Positions 51,509 through 60,503 are shown, counted from the first letter of the stretch. The stretch: 64,000 nt of DNA from AC-37 sp036389835 (GCA_036389835.1 DASVWC010000055.1:1-64000), one strand, 5' to 3'. The notes: generated by a model not told the origin, from the letters alone. A program made the numbers and translations.

Positions 51509-52863
51509 TGCTGCGCCTGGCCGTGGGGCTGGCGCGGCTCGCACGGGCCGTCATCCGGCGCGCCGGCCGCGGCGGCACCACGGTCCCGGGGCGGCTTCTG
51601 CTGCGCGCCGACGGCCGTGCGATCGAGCGGCTCGGACGCCGGCTCGGCGGCGGCTCGGCCCTGATCTCGGCCACCAACGGGAAGACCACGACCGCGTCGA
51701 TGCTGGCCGGGGTGCTCGAGCGCGACGGCCGCGCCGTCGTGCGCAACCGTGCGGGCTCCAACATGCACTGGGGGGTCGCCACCGCGCTGATCGACGCGGG
51801 CCGCGCCGAGGGCGAGCTGGGGCTGTTCGAGGTCGACGAGGCCTGGCTCGACCGGATCGCCGCGCAGCTCGACCCCGGCCTGCTGATCCTCGGGAACCTG
51901 TTCCGCGACCAGCTCGACCGCTACGGCGAGCTCGAGCTGCTGGCCGACCGCTGGGCGGACCTCGTCGCGGCGCGCGGCGAGCGGACCGCGCTGGTGCTCA
52001 ACGCCGACGACCCGCTGGTCGCCGACCTCGGCCGCGAGCGCGGCCGGGTCACGTACTTCGGCGTGGAGGACGACTCGCTCGCCCTCCCCGAGCTCCAGCA
52101 CGCCGCCGACTCCAAGCACTGCCGCAACTGCGGGCGCGCGTACGCCTACGACGCGATCTACATGGGGCACCTCGGCCGCTACGCCTGCCCGGGGTGCGGC
52201 CGGGCGCGCCCCGCTCCGGACGTGGTGGCCACGCGCGTCGCGCTGCGCGGCATGGACGGCGCGGACCTCACGCTGCTCACGCCGGCGGGCGCGGCGGAGC
52301 TGCGGCTGCCGCTGCCGGGGCTCTACAACGTCTACAACGCGCTCGCCGCGGCTGCCGCCGCGCTGCACCTGGGGGTGCCGCTCGCGGCGGTGCGCGAGGG
52401 GCTCGAGGGGATGTCCGCGGTGTTCGGCCGCACCGAGCGGCTCTCGGTGGAGGGGCGCGAGGTCGCGATCCTGCTCGTGAAGAACCCGGTCGGGGCGAAC
52501 GAGGTGCTGCGCACGCTCACCCTCGCGGGCGGGCCGATCGACCTCTGGATCGCCCTGAACGACCGGATCGCCGACGGCCGCGACGTCTCGTGGGTGTGGG
52601 ACGCGGACTTCGAGCTGCTGGCGGGGCGGGTGCGGCGGGTCACGTGCTCGGGCACCCGGGCCGAGGAGATGGCGCTGCGGCTGAAGTACGCCGGCATCGA
52701 CGCCCCGATCGCCGTGGAGCGCGACCTCCCGCGCTCGCTCGACGCGGCCGTGGCCGACCGCGACGGCGGCGCGCCCCTATACGCGCTCCCGACCTACACG
52801 GCCCTGCTGGAGCTGCGCGACCTGCTCGCGGACCGCGGCCTGGCCTCGAGGTGGAGCGAGTGA
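51508..52863 (+). CDS. murT: Lipid II isoglutaminyl synthase subunit MurT
   Basis: A 451-residue Mur-ligase-like protein. ATP loop SATNGKTTTASML, central-domain segment EVDEAWLDRIAAQLDPGL, and the MurT-specific zinc ribbon with CRNCGRAY and CPGCGRAR inserted near residues 210-235. The C-terminal DUF1727 domain (IDLWIALNDRIADGRDVSW) is present. With GatD it amidates the D-glutamate of lipid II. Normally murT and gatD are adjacent; here a methyltransferase gene lies between them, all linked by four-base overlaps. Confidence 0.96.
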   Translation: MLRLAVGLARLARAVIRRAGRGGTTVPGRLLLRADGRAIERLGRRLGGGSALISATNGKTTTASMLAGVLERDGRAVVRNRAGSNMHWGVATALIDAGRAEGELGLFEVDEAWLDRIAAQLDPGLLILGNLFRDQLDRYGELELLADRWADLVAARGERTALVLNADDPLVADLGRERGRVTYFGVEDDSLALPELQHAADSKHCRNCGRAYAYDAIYMGHLGRYACPGCGRARPAPDVVATRVALRGMDGADLTLLTPAGAAELRLPLPGLYNVYNALAAAAAALHLGVPLAAVREGLEGMSAVFGRTERLSVEGREVAILLVKNPVGANEVLRTLTLAGGPIDLWIALNDRIADGRDVSWVWDADFELLAGRVRRVTCSGTRAEEMALRLKYAGIDAPIAVERDLPRSLDAAVADRDGGAPLYALPTYTALLELRDLLADRGLASRWSE

Positions 52864-53603
52864 GGGCGCCGCCCGCCGCCGACCCCGTCGTCTGGCACGA
52901 CGTGGAGTGCGCCGCCTACGACGCGGACCTGGCCCTCTGGCGCGAGCTGGCGGCCGCCGTGGACGGACCGGTGCTCGACGTCGGCTGCGGCACCGGCCGC
53001 GTGGCCCTGGACCTCGCCGCGCGCGGGCACGAGGTGACCGCGCTCGACTACGAGCCCGAGCTCCTGCGGACGCTCGCGACGCGCGCGCGCGAGCGCGGGC
53101 TGCGCGTGCGCACCGAGGTCGCCGACGCGCGCTCGTTCGCCTTGGGGCGCGAGTTCGGCCTCGCGATCGCGCCGATGCAGGTGGTGCAGCTCCTGGGCGG
53201 CACGGCCGGGCGGCTGCGGTTGCTCGGCTGCCTGCGCGAGCACCTGCGCCCGGGCGCGACCTTCGCCGCCGCGCTCGCCGACCCGTTCGAGGGCATCGAG
53301 GTGGAGCACGCCGAGCCGCCGGTGCCGGACGTGCGCGAGCAGGACGGCTGGGTCTTCTCGAGCATCCCGCTGGCCGTCCGCGCGCTGGACGGCGCCACCG
53401 CCATCGACCGCCTGCGCCAGACCGTCTCCCCCGAGGGCGACTTCGAGGAGGCCGTGGCGACGATCGAGCTGGACGACGCCCGGCCCGGGGAGCTCGAGCA
53501 CCTCGGCGCGAGCATGCGCTTCCGTTCGCTGCCGCGCCGCCACGTCCCGGCGACCGGCGACTACGTCGGGAGCACAGTGGTGATGCTGGAGCGGCTGCCG
53601 TGA
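52860..53603 (+). CDS. Class I SAM-dependent methyltransferase inside murT-gatD operon
   Basis: A 247-residue methyltransferase: motif I VLDVGCGTGRVALDLAARG, acidic end of strand 2 ALDYEPELL, DARSF, and the motif IV region FGLAIAPMQVVQLLGG. The substrate is unknown. GTG 52860 overlaps the murT stop (GTGA) and its own stop overlaps the gatD start (GTGA), so it is co-translated with both subunits of the lipid II amidase. A cell-wall precursor or lipid substrate is therefore plausible, by position only. GTG 52851 is an alternative start three codons upstream. Confidence 0.87.
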   Translation: MRAPPAADPVVWHDVECAAYDADLALWRELAAAVDGPVLDVGCGTGRVALDLAARGHEVTALDYEPELLRTLATRARERGLRVRTEVADARSFALGREFGLAIAPMQVVQLLGGTAGRLRLLGCLREHLRPGATFAAALADPFEGIEVEHAEPPVPDVREQDGWVFSSIPLAVRALDGATAIDRLRQTVSPEGDFEEAVATIELDDARPGELEHLGASMRFRSLPRRHVPATGDYVGSTVVMLERLP

Positions 53604-54325
53604 CGGCCACCCTGCGCGTCTGCTCGCTCTACCCCGAGCTGATGAACATCTACGCCGACCGCGGCAACATCGCGGTCCTGCGCGCGCGCTGCGAGTGGCG
53701 CGGGCTGGGCTTCGAGCTCGCGGGCGCGAGCCTCGGCGAGGGCGTGGACCCCGCCGCCCACGACCTCTTCTACATGGGCGGCGGCCAGGACCGCGACCAG
53801 GCGGCGGTCGCCCGCGACATGGTCGACACCAAGCGCGAGGCGATGCACGCCGCCGCGCGGCGTGGCGCGGTCGTCCTGGCCGTCTGCGGCGGCTACCAGC
53901 TGCTGGGGTCGAGCTACGAGATGGAGGACGCCGTGCTGCCGGGCATCGGGCTCGTTGACCTGCGCACCGTGCGCGAGCCGGGCGAGCGCCTGATCGGCAA
54001 CTGCGCGATCGAGGCCGACCTCGGCGGCGGGCCGCGGGTGATCGCCGGTTTCGAGAACCACGGTGGGCGCACGTACCTCGGCGACGGCGAGCAGCCGCTC
54101 GGCCGGGTGCTCAGCGGGCACGGGAACAACGGCAGGGACGGGCTCGAAGGCGTGCGCCGCGGCAACGTGATCGGCACCTACCTGCACGGCCCCCTCCTCC
54201 CCAAGAACGTGTGGCTGGCCGACCGGCTGATCGAGCTGGCGCTGGGCGTCGAGCTCGAGCCGCTCCCGGACGACTCCATGGAGGAGGCCGCGCACGCGAG
54301 CGCGCGGCGCGCGGCGGGGGCCTAG
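53600..54325 (+). CDS. gatD: Lipid II isoglutaminyl synthase glutaminase subunit GatD
   Basis: A 241-residue class I glutamine amidotransferase-like protein: CSLYPELMNIYADRGNIAVL at the start, oxyanion region YMGGGQDRDQ, nucleophile Cys in AVCGGYQLLG and catalytic His in GTYLHGPLLPKN. It supplies ammonia to MurT for amidation of D-Glu in lipid II. GTG 53600 overlaps the methyltransferase stop. The stop overlaps the converging secreted-protein gene by four bases. Confidence 0.96.
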   Translation: MTATLRVCSLYPELMNIYADRGNIAVLRARCEWRGLGFELAGASLGEGVDPAAHDLFYMGGGQDRDQAAVARDMVDTKREAMHAAARRGAVVLAVCGGYQLLGSSYEMEDAVLPGIGLVDLRTVREPGERLIGNCAIEADLGGGPRVIAGFENHGGRTYLGDGEQPLGRVLSGHGNNGRDGLEGVRRGNVIGTYLHGPLLPKNVWLADRLIELALGVELEPLPDDSMEEAAHASARRAAGA

Positions 54326-55257
54326 CCCGGCACGTCCGCCGCGTACACGTGGAAGTGCCCGGGCTCGGGCTGCGCCGAGGACACCACGAGGGTGCGGCCG
54401 GCCAGGTCCGCGAACACCGAGGAGTAGCCCGACCCGGCGTAGTGGTCGGGGAACCGCCAGCCGTGGCGCCTGCCGGTGGCCAGCACCTGGACCTTCACGA
54501 CGTTGCGCTCGGTCCAGGCGACGACGCCGCTGCGGAGGGTCGCGAACTCGCAGCTGCTCTTGCAGCGGATCCGCACCGTCCGCCGCTCCCGGCAGAGCCG
54601 GATCGCGAGCGGTACCTGCGGCTGGCCCGAGCCGCGCGCGATCGTGAACGCCACGCCGCGCCGGCCGCAGCGCGGCGTGCGCCGCATCGGCAGGTCCGGG
54701 TCGTCGGTGTCGCGCCAGCCCTCGGCGGCGGTCTCGAAGCTGCGGCACTCGCCGGTGCGCCAGTTGAAGAAGATCGGGAACAGGTACGCCCGCCCGCGCA
54801 CGTCGGAGCCGGCGTACCACGTGCCGCTGAGCCAGTGGCGCCCTACGAGCTGGAAGCGCGTGTGGCCGTAGTTGTCGGCGTAGGACTGCCTGGCGGGCGG
54901 CCTGCACGAGTCGGCGTCGACGGGGGCGACCGCCCCGCTGTCGAGGTCGAGCAGCCGGTAGCGCGGCGAGTCGTCGCAGACGAACAGCACCCGCCGGATC
55001 GAGGGGGTGGGCGACGAGTCGCAGCCCGCCGGGGCGGCGATCGCCTGGTCGGTGCCCTTGCGCGTGTCGAGCAGGCGGATCGGCTGGCGCGGCTCGTAGC
55101 GCGGGCCCGGGTAGACGGTGAACCACACGTAGCGGCCATCCGTCAGCGCCGGCCCGGCGTTCGCCTCGAGCAGCCGCGGCTGGGTCTCGGCCGCGGCCGC
55201 GGATCCGGCGAGCGCGGCGCATGCGACGAATGCGAGCAGGACGGCGCGAGTCCTCAC
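54322..55257 (-). CDS. Secreted protein, probable beta-propeller-like
   Basis: A 311-residue protein with a signal peptide (LLAFVACAALAGSAAAA) and a mature part built from repeated short beta segments with alternating YVWF/LLDT/VLFVC patterns and several Cys that could form disulphides. The pattern GRYVWFTVYPG and later TRFQLVGRHWLSGTWYAG suggest a WD- or TolB-like propeller, but no family is certain. GTG 55257 is the first start that gives a full signal peptide. Confidence 0.7.
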   Translation of the reverse strand: MRTRAVLLAFVACAALAGSAAAAETQPRLLEANAGPALTDGRYVWFTVYPGPRYEPRQPIRLLDTRKGTDQAIAAPAGCDSSPTPSIRRVLFVCDDSPRYRLLDLDSGAVAPVDADSCRPPARQSYADNYGHTRFQLVGRHWLSGTWYAGSDVRGRAYLFPIFFNWRTGECRSFETAAEGWRDTDDPDLPMRRTPRCGRRGVAFTIARGSGQPQVPLAIRLCRERRTVRIRCKSSCEFATLRSGVVAWTERNVVKVQVLATGRRHGWRFPDHYAGSGYSSVFADLAGRTLVVSSAQPEPGHFHVYAADVPG

Positions 55258-55303
55258 GCCCGCCTCAACACCAGGCCGCGCGTGCAGTTGCGCCAGCGGC
55301 GCG

Positions 55304-55726
55304 CTAGACGCGCGCGATCAGCCGCGGCTGCTTCGGCGGCGGCGTGCGCCGCGGCAGGGCGGCGCGGTGGCTCACGACGCCGATCCCCCAGCCGAGCGCG
55401 GGCCAGACCGGCCAGAAGTAACCCATGCCGGTCAGCGCCCAGAGCACCACGAACAGCGCCACCGCGAGGAGGTAGATCCGCTGGTGGACCCGGTACCCGC
55501 GCCAGGCGGCGTTGCGCACGGCGATCGAGCGGCGGCTCGGCCTGACGCTCGGAAGGTCGCCGAGCAGCCCGTTCAGCTCGCCGACGGTGCGCGCCGCCAG
55601 CGCCCGGTCCGTGCGGCCCTCGAGCTCCTCGGTGGTCAGCCGCCCGGCGGCCGCGTGGTCGCGGAGCACCTCCACGACGTCGCCGCGATCGGCGTCGGAC
55701 GCGCGCATGTCCGGCCCCTCGGACAT
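55304..55726 (-). CDS. DUF1707 / two-helix membrane protein
   Basis: A 140-residue protein. The N-terminal DUF1707 motif MRASDADRGDVVEVLRDHAA is followed by GRLTTEELEGRTDRALAART, then two membrane helices (about 85-103 and 105-122) and a basic Pro-rich tail. DUF1707 proteins are common in actinobacteria, often as regulatory or envelope-linked small proteins. ATG 55726 is six bases after TACCTT (minus strand). Confidence 0.9.
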   Translation of the reverse strand: MSEGPDMRASDADRGDVVEVLRDHAAAGRLTTEELEGRTDRALAARTVGELNGLLGDLPSVRPSRRSIAVRNAAWRGYRVHQRIYLLAVALFVVLWALTGMGYFWPVWPALGWGIGVVSHRAALPRRTPPPKQPRLIARV

Positions 55727-55744
55727 GGCACAAAGGTACAGGTC

Positions 55745-56176
55745 TCAGCGCCCGGTCGAGCCGAACCCGCCGCTGCCGCGCGCGGTCTCGTCGAGCGAAT
55801 CGACCTCCTCGGCGGGACCGGACTCGTGGCGCACCAGCAGGAGCTGGGCGACGCGGTCGCCGACGGCCACCTGGAACTCCTCGCTGCGGTCGGCGTTCAG
55901 CAGCAGCACGCGCAGCTCCCCGCGATAGCCGGAGTCGATCAGCCCGGGCGCGTTGGCCAGGCCGATCCCGTGCCTGCGGGCCAGGCCGCTGCGCGGCAGG
56001 ACGAGGCCAGCGCAGCCCGCGGGGATCGCGACGGCGATGCCGGTGCCCACGCTCGCGCGCTCTCCCGGCCCCAGCAGCGCCGCCTCCGAGGCGTAGAGGT
56101 CGTAGCCGGCGTCGCCCTCGTGGGCCTGCGTGGGCGCCCGCGCCTCAGGGCTCAGGCGCGTGAAGCGCAGCGTCAC
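55745..56176 (-). CDS. dut: Deoxyuridine 5'-triphosphate nucleotidohydrolase
   Basis: A 143-residue trimeric dUTPase with the five motifs visible: EGDAGYDLYA, LPRSGLARRHGI, NAPGLIDSGYRGEL, RVAQLLL and the C-terminal ARGSGGFGSTG that closes over the site. It hydrolyses dUTP to dUMP and PPi, keeping uracil out of DNA. GTG 56176 overlaps the hflX stop (GTGA), so it is expressed with hflX. Confidence 0.96.
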   Translation of the reverse strand: MTLRFTRLSPEARAPTQAHEGDAGYDLYASEAALLGPGERASVGTGIAVAIPAGCAGLVLPRSGLARRHGIGLANAPGLIDSGYRGELRVLLLNADRSEEFQVAVGDRVAQLLLVRHESGPAEEVDSLDETARGSGGFGSTGR

Positions 56177-57489
56177 TCGTCAGGCGCGGCGCCGTTGCCG
56201 TTCACCTCGAAGCGCTCGAAGCGTGCCGCCAGCCCGGCGGGCACGCGCGCCTTGACGCGGACCCCCTCGACCGTGTCCTCGCGCTCCACCTCCCCCGCCA
56301 CGTCGTGGAGCGCCGACAGCGACCCACCCTCGGCGTGCGGCACGAGCAGCTCCATCGGCCGCAGCGTGGCCAGGAAGCGCGCCTCGACGGCCTCGCGGAG
56401 CGCGTCGAGCCCCTCGCCGGTGGCCGCGGACACCTGCACCGCGCGCGGATGGCGGAACGTCAGCTCGCGGCGGCGGTCGCCGTCGAGCAGGTCGACCTTG
56501 TTCAGCGCGAGCAGGCGGGGCCGCTCGGCGGCGCCGATCTCGGCGAGCACCTCGTCGACCGCCTCGATCATCTCGGTCTGGTCCTCCTCGGGTGCGGAGG
56601 CGTCGACCAAGTGCACGATCAGGTCCGCGCGCAGCGTCTCCTCGAGCGTGGCGGCGAACGCGTCGACGAGCTGGTGGGGCAGCTTGCGGATGAAGCCGAC
56701 GGTGTCCGTCAGGAGGTACTGGCGCCCCTCGATCTCGAACGACCGCGTGAGCGGGTCGAGCGTGTGGAAGAGACGGTCCTGGACCGACGCCTCGGCCCCG
56801 GTCAGCGCGTTGAGGAGGGTCGACTTGCCCGCGTTCGTGTAGCCGGCCAGGGCGACGGTCGGGAGGTGGGCGCGCTCGCGCTCCCGGCGCTGGGTCCCCC
56901 GGTAGGACTGGGTGCGCTCGAGCCGCCGCCGAAGATCCGCGATGCGGTCGCGCGCCAGCCGCCGGTCGGTCTCGATCTGCGACTCGCCGGGGCCCCTGGT
57001 CCCGATGCCGGCACCGAGCCGCTCGAGGTGGGTCCACAGCCCGCGCATGCGCGCGAGGTTGTACTCGAGCTGGGCGAGCTCGACCTGGAGCTTGCCCTCG
57101 GCCGACGCGGCGTGGTCGGCGAAGATGTCGAGGATGATCGCGGTGCGGTCGATCACCGGCACCCCGAGCTCCTCCTCGAGGTTGCGCTCCTGGCGCGGGA
57201 GCAACTCGTCGTCGCAGGCGACGAGGTTCGCGTCGGCCTCCTTGACGGCCCGCTTGAGCTCGGCGAGCTTGCCCTTGCCGAAGTAGCGGTCGGGATCGGG
57301 ACGGTCGCGGCGCTGGACCAGCTCGCCGGCCACCGCCACGCCGGCCGTGCGCAGGAGCTCGCGCAGCTCGGCGAGGTCCGGCTCGCCGGGCGTGACCGCG
57401 ATGCACAGCGCCCGCTGGCGCGCCCGCGCGTTGCGGATTCCCTCGCCGTAGCGGCTCTCCGAGCGCCGTCCGTTCCGTCCTCGGTCCAC
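56173..57489 (-). CDS. hflX: Ribosome-splitting GTPase HflX
   Basis: A 438-residue HflX. The N-terminal HflX domain carries DPDRYFGKGKLAELK and the helical region up to GTRGPGESQIETDRR; the G domain shows G1 GYTNAGKST, switch regions, G3 DTVGFIRKLPHQ, G4 NKVD and G5 SAATGEG. HflX splits stalled 70S ribosomes under stress. GTG 57489 is six bases after TAGACT (minus strand). Divergent from the epimerase gene with interlocked promoters. Confidence 0.97.
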   Translation of the reverse strand: MDRGRNGRRSESRYGEGIRNARARQRALCIAVTPGEPDLAELRELLRTAGVAVAGELVQRRDRPDPDRYFGKGKLAELKRAVKEADANLVACDDELLPRQERNLEEELGVPVIDRTAIILDIFADHAASAEGKLQVELAQLEYNLARMRGLWTHLERLGAGIGTRGPGESQIETDRRLARDRIADLRRRLERTQSYRGTQRRERERAHLPTVALAGYTNAGKSTLLNALTGAEASVQDRLFHTLDPLTRSFEIEGRQYLLTDTVGFIRKLPHQLVDAFAATLEETLRADLIVHLVDASAPEEDQTEMIEAVDEVLAEIGAAERPRLLALNKVDLLDGDRRRELTFRHPRAVQVSAATGEGLDALREAVEARFLATLRPMELLVPHAEGGSLSALHDVAGEVEREDTVEGVRVKARVPAGLAARFERFEVNGNGAAPDE

Positions 57490-57495
57490 ACGATC

Positions 57496-57513
57496 AGTCT
57501 AGGCGCGTTATCT
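57496..57513. promoter_or_regulatory. Divergent promoters of hflX and the epimerase gene
   Basis: TAGACT on the minus strand (57501-57496) is six bases before hflX GTG 57489. TTATCT on the plus strand (57508-57513) is eight bases before GTG 57522. Only 32 bases separate the start codons. Confidence 0.55.
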
Positions 57514-57521
57514 TGCGCCAC

Positions 57522-58493
57522 GTGCGGGCCTTCGTGACGGGCGGGACTGGCTTCATCGGCGGGCGCCTCGTGGCCAAGCTGCGCGAGCGCGGCGACGAGG
57601 TCGTCGCCCTCGTCCGCAACCCCGACAGGGCCGCGGACCTCCAGCGCGCCGGCGTGGAGCTGATCGAGGGCGACCTCACCAGCGTCGACGCGATCCGCCG
57701 CGGCGTTGAGGGCTGCGACGCCTGCTTCCACGGTGCCGCGATCTACAAGGTCGGCATCCCGAAGTCGCAGCACGCGGAGATGTACGAGACCAACGTGCGC
57801 GGCACCGAGCGCGTGCTCGACGCGGCCGCTCAGGCCGGCGTCCCGAAGATCGTCTACGTCAGCACGATCAACGTCTTCGGCAACACCAGGGGCGAGGTCG
57901 TCGACGAGAGCTACAGGCGACCCAACGGCGACTTCCTCTCCTACTACGACCGGACCAAGTACGAGGCCCACCAGGTCGCGCTCGACCGGATCCAGAAGGG
58001 CGCGCCGGTCGTGATCGTGCAGCCGGGCGGCGTCTACGGGCCCGACGACCACTCCGAGATCGGGAACATGATCGACCAGTTCCGGGCGGGCAAGCTGCCG
58101 CTGGTGCCCTTCCCCGAGACCGGCCTGAACATGGTCTACGTGGACGACGTGGCCGACGGCTGCATCCTCGCGTTCGAGAAGGGCGAGATCGGCGAGTCCT
58201 ACGTGCTCGGCGGCGAGATCACGACCATGCGCGGGATCCTGGAGAAGGTCGCCGCGATCGACGGCAAGAAGGCGCCGAAGCGCGCGCTGCCGACCGGGCT
58301 GTTGAAGGTGATGGCACCGGCCGGGCCGCTGGTGGGGAAGGTCATGGGGATGGCTCCCAACATGCGCGAGCTGATCTCCGCCAGCGACGGCGTGACCTAC
58401 TGGGGCAGGGACGACAAGGCGCGCGAGCGGCTCGGGTACGCGCCGCGCGACCTCGAGACGGGCCTGCGCCAGACCTTGGCGGCCTCCGAGTAG
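57522..58493 (+). CDS. NAD-dependent epimerase/dehydratase family protein
   Basis: A 323-residue extended short-chain dehydrogenase: Rossmann start VTGGTGFIGGRLV, the active-site YYDRTKYEAH (YxxxK) and conserved NVRGTERVLDAA. This subgroup often uses lipid-linked or dihydroflavonol-like substrates; the exact reaction is not readable. The GTG at 57522 leaves a typical five-residue lead to the glycine-rich loop. It converges on dapL with three bases between stops. Confidence 0.88.
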   Translation: MRAFVTGGTGFIGGRLVAKLRERGDEVVALVRNPDRAADLQRAGVELIEGDLTSVDAIRRGVEGCDACFHGAAIYKVGIPKSQHAEMYETNVRGTERVLDAAAQAGVPKIVYVSTINVFGNTRGEVVDESYRRPNGDFLSYYDRTKYEAHQVALDRIQKGAPVVIVQPGGVYGPDDHSEIGNMIDQFRAGKLPLVPFPETGLNMVYVDDVADGCILAFEKGEIGESYVLGGEITTMRGILEKVAAIDGKKAPKRALPTGLLKVMAPAGPLVGKVMGMAPNMRELISASDGVTYWGRDDKARERLGYAPRDLETGLRQTLAASE

Positions 58494-58496
58494 CCG

Positions 58497-59657
58497 TCAG
58501 GTGAGGCTCGAGCGCAGGCGCTCGACGGCCTCGCTGATGCGGTCGTCGTCCATGGTCAGGGAGATCCGGAAGAAGCCCTCCCCGTTCGGCCCGTAGGCGC
58601 CGCCCGGCGAGAGCACCACGCCCGACTCCTCCAGGACCAGCTCGCAGTAGGAGGCCGAGGTGTGGCCGTCGGGCACCGGCGCCCAGATGTAGATCGTGCC
58701 CTTCGGCGGCGTCACGTCCACCCCGATCTCGCGCAGCGCGTCGCAGACCAGGTCGCGCCGGCGCGAGTACACGCGGCTCATCTCGCGCGGGGCGTCGTCG
58801 CCGTCGTCGAGAGCGGCCGCGGCGGCCAGCTGGACCGCGTCGAACATGCCCGAGTCGATGTTCGACTTCAGCCGCCAGTAGTGCTCGATCGCCTCGGCGT
58901 TGCCCACGATCGCCGCGGTGCGCCAGCCGGTCATGTTGTAGCCCTTCGACAGCGAGAAGACCTCGACGCCGACCTCCTTGGCCCCGGGCGTCTCGAGGAA
59001 GCTCGGGGCGACGTAGCCGTCGAACGTCGTCTCCGTGTAGGAGGCGTCGTGGACCACGAGCAGGCCGTGCTCGCGGCCCAGCTCGACGGCTCGCTCGAAC
59101 ACGCCGTCGGAGACGATCGCCCCGGTCGGGTTGTTCGGGTAGTTCAGGTACATGAGCCGCGCGCGAGCCCAGTCGTCGGCCGCGATCGCGGCGAAGTCGG
59201 GGGCGAAGCCGGCGCCGGCGTCGAGCGGCAGCAGCACCGCCTCGGCGCCGGCCAGCAGCGGGCCCCCGGTGTAGACGGGGTAGCCGGGATCGCTCGCGAG
59301 CGCGACGCTGCCGGCGTCGAGGAACGCGAGGTTCAGGTTGAACACGCACTCCTTGGCGCCGAGCGCTGGGATCACCTCGGTGGCGGGGTCGATCGCCACG
59401 CCGAAGCGGCGCTCGTAGAAGCGCGCCACCGATTCGCGGAACTCGGCGCGGCCACGGTTCGAGGGGTACTGGTGGGTGCCGGGGTCCCGCGCCGCCTGTG
59501 CCAGCGCGTCGATCACGAGCTGCGGCGTGGGGGTGTCGGGGTCGCCGATGCCGAGGCTGATCACGTCCACCCCCTGCTCCTTCTTGGCGGCGATCTTCCG
59601 CTCGAGCTCGGCGAACAGGTACGGCGGGATCCGCTCCAGGCGGCTACTCGGCTTCAC
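58497..59657 (-). CDS. dapL: LL-diaminopimelate aminotransferase (DapL-type)
   Basis: A 386-residue class I/II aminotransferase. The start SSRLERIPPYLFAELERKIA with VISLGIGDPDTPTP, the PNNPTGA loop and the PLP lysine in SLSKGYNMTGWR match DapL, which converts tetrahydrodipicolinate and glutamate to LL-diaminopimelate in one step. Co-location with dapF supports lysine/peptidoglycan synthesis rather than a general aminotransferase. GTG 59657 overlaps the dapF 3' end by 14 bases. Confidence 0.9.
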   Translation of the reverse strand: MKPSSRLERIPPYLFAELERKIAAKKEQGVDVISLGIGDPDTPTPQLVIDALAQAARDPGTHQYPSNRGRAEFRESVARFYERRFGVAIDPATEVIPALGAKECVFNLNLAFLDAGSVALASDPGYPVYTGGPLLAGAEAVLLPLDAGAGFAPDFAAIAADDWARARLMYLNYPNNPTGAIVSDGVFERAVELGREHGLLVVHDASYTETTFDGYVAPSFLETPGAKEVGVEVFSLSKGYNMTGWRTAAIVGNAEAIEHYWRLKSNIDSGMFDAVQLAAAAALDDGDDAPREMSRVYSRRRDLVCDALREIGVDVTPPKGTIYIWAPVPDGHTSASYCELVLEESGVVLSPGGAYGPNGEGFFRISLTMDDDRISEAVERLRSSLT

Positions 59658-60492
59658 GCAGCTCCTCCACGAAGTTCTCGGAGAGCCGCCCCTCGTACAC
59701 GGGCACGGCCCATCCGGTCAGGTTCACGTTCAGGTCCTCCCCCACCTCGACCTCCAGCACGCCGCCGTCGAGATGCACGGTGACCGGCCCATCCACGCCG
59801 CGCAAAACGGCGGCGACCGCCGCCCCGCTCGCCCCGGTGCCCGACGACATCGTCTCGCCGACGCCGCGCTCGAATATCCGCGCGCGGATCTCGGCCGCGC
59901 CCGTCCGCCTCCAGAACGAGACGTTGGTGCGGTTGGGGAACAGCTCGGTGTTCGACTCGATCGGCGGGCCGAGCTCACCCAGGTCGAGCTCCTCCAGCTC
60001 GTCGCCGGCCTCGATCGCGCACTGCGGGTTGCCGATCGAGACGTGCTGGAACTCGAGCTCGCGGCCGGCGGACGTGAGCGTGCCGGTCCCGTCCTCGCCG
60101 CCGCTCGGGAAGTCCTTCGAGGCGAGCCGGGCGCGGCCCATGTCCACCCGGCAGGTCGTCGGCCCGGTGATCTGGGGCCGGATCTCCCCGGCCGCCGTCT
60201 GGATCGAGAAGACGTCGTGGTCCACCCAGCCGCGCTGGCGCAGGTAGAGGATCGCCTCGCGCGCGCCGTTGCCCGACAGCTCGGCCTCCGACCCGTCCGG
60301 GTTGTAGATCCGCAGCCGTGCGACGTAGCCGCGCTCGTCGGGCTCGGAGAGCAGCAGTACGCCGTCGGAGTGCACGCCCGTGTGCGCGGCGCAGAGGCGG
60401 CGTATCCGGCCGGGCGTGAGCTCGAACGGCAGCTCGCGCTCCTCCACGATCAGGTAGTCGTTGCCCAGGGCCTGCCACTTCTCGAAGCGCAT
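59644..60492 (-). CDS. dapF: Diaminopimelate epimerase homologue lacking both catalytic Cys
   Basis: A 282-residue protein with complete DapF architecture: start KWQALGNDYLIVEE, NPDGSEAELSGNGAR, IGNPQCAI, TNVSFW and IFERGVGETMSSGTGAS. In classical DapF the acid/base residues are Cys in xCGNG and xCGTG (E. coli 73 and 217). Here residues 73 and 217 are both Ser (TCG codons), at exactly the same numbers. Either it is an inactive or altered enzyme, or a serine variant works in this lineage. It lies in an operon with miaA, GNAT and dapL, which would need it to turn LL- into meso-diaminopimelate. TATAGT (minus strand, 60508-60503) lies ten bases before ATG 60492. Confidence 0.88.
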   Translation of the reverse strand: MRFEKWQALGNDYLIVEERELPFELTPGRIRRLCAAHTGVHSDGVLLLSEPDERGYVARLRIYNPDGSEAELSGNGAREAILYLRQRGWVDHDVFSIQTAAGEIRPQITGPTTCRVDMGRARLASKDFPSGGEDGTGTLTSAGRELEFQHVSIGNPQCAIEAGDELEELDLGELGPPIESNTELFPNRTNVSFWRRTGAAEIRARIFERGVGETMSSGTGASGAAVAAVLRGVDGPVTVHLDGGVLEVEVGEDLNVNLTGWAVPVYEGRLSENFVEELREAE

Positions 60493-60503
60493 GCGGCGGG
60501 CGA

